From contig JASLXI010000038.1 of NCBI GenBank assembly GCA_030740415.1, forward strand, positions 1 to 7,270: a stretch of 7,270 nucleotides of DNA, in the 5' to 3' direction. A program made the translations under genes and the position numbers. This DNA comes from Dehalococcoidia bacterium. Lineage in GTDB: Bacteria > Chloroflexota > Dehalococcoidia > UBA2985. Shown here piece by piece: positions 6,411 through 7,270 of this stretch (position 1 is its first letter; every line of letters starts with the position of its first letter). Below the pieces are notes generated by a model. That model searched no databases. It saw only the letters and a program-made list of their open reading frames with translations, and had not been told where the DNA came from.

Positions 6411-6869
6411 ATGTCAGCAGAGGTAGGAGACAAGGCACCCGATTTTACCCTTCGCTCCCACACCGGTGAGGACATCACCCTCAGTCAGTACCTTGGGGAG
6501 AAGACCGTAGTCCTCCAGACCCACGTGGCATCCTTCACAGGTGGGTGAACACACCAGTGCTCCGGATTCCGTGTGGAAAACCACCGGTACGAGGAGAAGG
6601 GTGCCCAGGTCTTGGGCATGAGCGTGGACAACGTCGCCACACAGAGAGCTTCCGCAACCGGGCTGGGAAATATTCCATATCCGCTTCTATCGGACTTCCA
6701 CCCGCAGGGCCAGGTGTCGGAACTCTTCGGCATCTACAACAACGAGCGAGGCACCACCAAACGGGCTGTGATAATCATAGACAAAGAGGGTGTGATAAGG
6801 TTCAAGAAGATCTTCACGGAGGGTCTGCCAGACCCAAAGGAAGTCCTGGAGGAGTTGGACAAGCTATAG
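6411..6869 (+). CDS. Peroxiredoxin with an in-frame TGA at the peroxidatic position, probable selenoprotein
   Basis: ATG at 6411 follows AGGAGG (6400-6405) by 5 nt. The frame runs 45 codons, meets TGA at 6546-6548, and continues in the same frame to TAG at 6867-6869, 152 residues if TGA is read through, the usual length of a Bcp/AhpE-like peroxiredoxin. The fold is complete: VGDKAPDFTL at 5-14, VASFTGGUTHQC at 39-50, YEEKGAQVLGMSVD at 60-73, YPLLSDFHPQG at 90-100, and KRAVIIIDKEGVIR at 117-130 with the conserved Arg118. The TGA takes the place of the peroxidatic Cys in T-x2-C (Thr43, Sec46), so the enzyme would reduce peroxides through selenocysteine. Cys50 may resolve it; E. coli Bcp has its resolving Cys five residues after, here it is four. 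The usual motif Pro is Val39. PrxU of Eubacterium acidaminophilum is a known selenocysteine peroxiredoxin. A nonsense mutation is the main alternative. Routine gene callers would report only the part from about 6573. Confidence 0.82.
6549..6596 (+). promoter_or_regulatory. Candidate bacterial SECIS hairpin downstream of the TGA codon
   Basis: Right after the TGA the RNA can fold as CCG (6569-6571), a bulged U (6572), GUGG (6573-6576), loop AAAA (6577-6580), CCAC (6581-6584), CGG (6585-6587). Below it a 5x5 internal loop is closed by CUCC (6560-6563) with GGAG (6593-6596). The plan of 3 bp, bulged U, short upper stem and small loop mirrors the SelB-binding part of the E. coli fdhF SECIS. The apical loop begins 28 nt after the TGA, within the usual bacterial range. 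A weakness is that the loop has no G unless the closing G-C pair opens. A competing stem, CACAC (6550-6554) with GUGUG (6571-6575), is possible. Confidence 0.6.
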
Positions 6870-6902
6870 AGGCCATTTCAGTATTCTGGTTTGAGTATAC
6901 TA

Positions 6903-6919
6903 CTCTATCACATATAGAG
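6903..6919. repeat. Short inverted repeat after the peroxiredoxin gene
   Basis: CTCTAT-CACAT-ATAGAG has perfect 6-bp arms 33 bp after the peroxiredoxin stop. It is AT-rich and has no T-run, so it would be a weak terminator at best; it could also be a protein site. The rest of the 138-bp gap up to 7007 holds only the candidate promoter before the last gene. Confidence 0.25.
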
Positions 6920-6971
6920 AGATGGGGCAGTGTCCTATTTCCATCCAGGCCCCCGCTGGGCTCGGCCAAGT

Positions 6972-7001
6972 TTGCACTACAGTAACCTTACGCCATACAA
7001 T
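6972..7001 (+). promoter_or_regulatory. Promoter placed for a leaderless transcript of the trmI-type gene
   Basis: TTGCAC (6972-6977) and TACAAT (6996-7001) are 18 bp apart; the -10 matches five of six consensus bases and the -35 the first three. The expected transcription start, about 7 nt after the -10, is the A of the ATG at 7008. No Shine-Dalgarno sequence lies before that ATG (CATACAATATCCCC), so initiation on a leaderless mRNA is the simplest reading. Confidence 0.55.
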
Positions 7002-7007
7002 ATCCCC

Positions 7008-7270
7008 ATGGCAACGGGGCGACACCAGTTTGTAGAGGGTGATCCAGCCCTATTGGTAGATAGGCGTGGCCGGCGGTACCTTCTTTCACTGTCGTCGGCA
7101 GAAACATTCCACACCCACATGGGCATAATCTCTCACAGCAACATAATCGGTCAGGACGTGGGCACCCGGCTGTATACGACCACTGGCCACATGCTGCTGG
7201 CCTTTTCCCCCACTCTGGGGGATTACGTCGAGGAGATGCCTCACCCCACCCAGGTGATATACGGCAAAGA
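7008..7270 (+). CDS. trmI: tRNA (adenine-58-N1)-methyltransferase (TrmI type), N-terminal part, cut by the window edge
   Basis: The frame is open from ATG 7008 to the window end, 87 whole codons. The product begins MATGRHQFVEGD and shows DRRGRRYLLSLSSAETFHTH, then GIISHSNIIGQDVGT, then a repeat-like region ending in DYVEEMPHPTQVIYGK. This matches, from memory, the N-terminal domain of the actinobacterial/archaeal-type TrmI such as M. tuberculosis Rv2118c (GERVQLTD, GAEFHTHRG, IAHDAVIG, DYVMSMPRGPQVIYPKD). TrmI tetramers methylate A58 in the T-loop of tRNA with S-adenosylmethionine. The catalytic Rossmann domain would lie beyond the window. The frame stays open upstream of 7008 and contains a TTG at 6972, but that codon lies in the predicted -35 box. 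Confidence 0.85.
   Translation, partial: MATGRHQFVEGDPALLVDRRGRRYLLSLSSAETFHTHMGIISHSNIIGQDVGTRLYTTTGHMLLAFSPTLGDYVEEMPHPTQVIYGK

Noticed and set aside
6411..6548. Frameshift or programmed slippage as the cause of the break in the peroxiredoxin gene
   Set aside because: Both halves are in one frame and family similarity is continuous on either side of the TGA; no base gain or loss is needed.
6573..6869. Separate short peroxiredoxin-like gene starting at GTG 6573
   Set aside because: It is in the same frame as the ATG at 6411, lacks the active site and the first beta strands, and has no Shine-Dalgarno sequence; it is the 3' part of the TGA-containing gene.

Overview
This is a bacterial window of moderately high GC with densely packed genes. 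It looks like a Chloroflexota-type genome, but that is a low-confidence guess. It rests on the actinobacterial/Chloroflexota-style N-terminus of the last gene, a probable leaderless start, and a probable selenoprotein peroxiredoxin. No mobile element, CRISPR array, rRNA or tRNA was found.

Left part (1-2700). The 3' three-quarters of a CaiB/BaiF-type CoA-transferase gene runs rightward and meets, almost end to end, a leftward pair, xdhC then mocA. These two encode maturation factors for molybdenum hydroxylases of the xanthine dehydrogenase/CO dehydrogenase family: MocA makes the cytosine-dinucleotide form of the cofactor, and XdhC binds and delivers it. No hydroxylase subunit is present here.

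Middle part (2700-6300). The xdhC promoter faces away from a TetR-family regulator gene. The regulator has a near-consensus promoter followed directly by a perfect 7-bp inverted repeat, a convincing autoregulatory operator. Downstream on the same strand lie the ATPase (ProV/OpuAA-like, with two CBS domains) and the permease (ProW-like) of a quaternary-amine (glycine betaine type) ABC importer. No substrate-binding protein is encoded next to them or fused to the permease. A strong 17-bp hairpin follows the permease gene.

Right part (6300-7270). A consensus promoter and a perfect Shine-Dalgarno sequence drive a 152-codon peroxiredoxin gene interrupted by one in-frame TGA. The TGA falls exactly where the peroxidatic cysteine should be (T-G-G-TGA), and the frame is intact on both sides. 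A hairpin with a bulged U, laid out like the E. coli fdhF SECIS, follows the TGA. The best reading is a selenocysteine peroxiredoxin, and this is the most notable item in the window. The window ends in the N-terminal part of a tRNA (adenine-58-N1)-methyltransferase gene (trmI type). Its ATG lies about 7 nt after a -10 box with no Shine-Dalgarno sequence, which suggests a leaderless mRNA.
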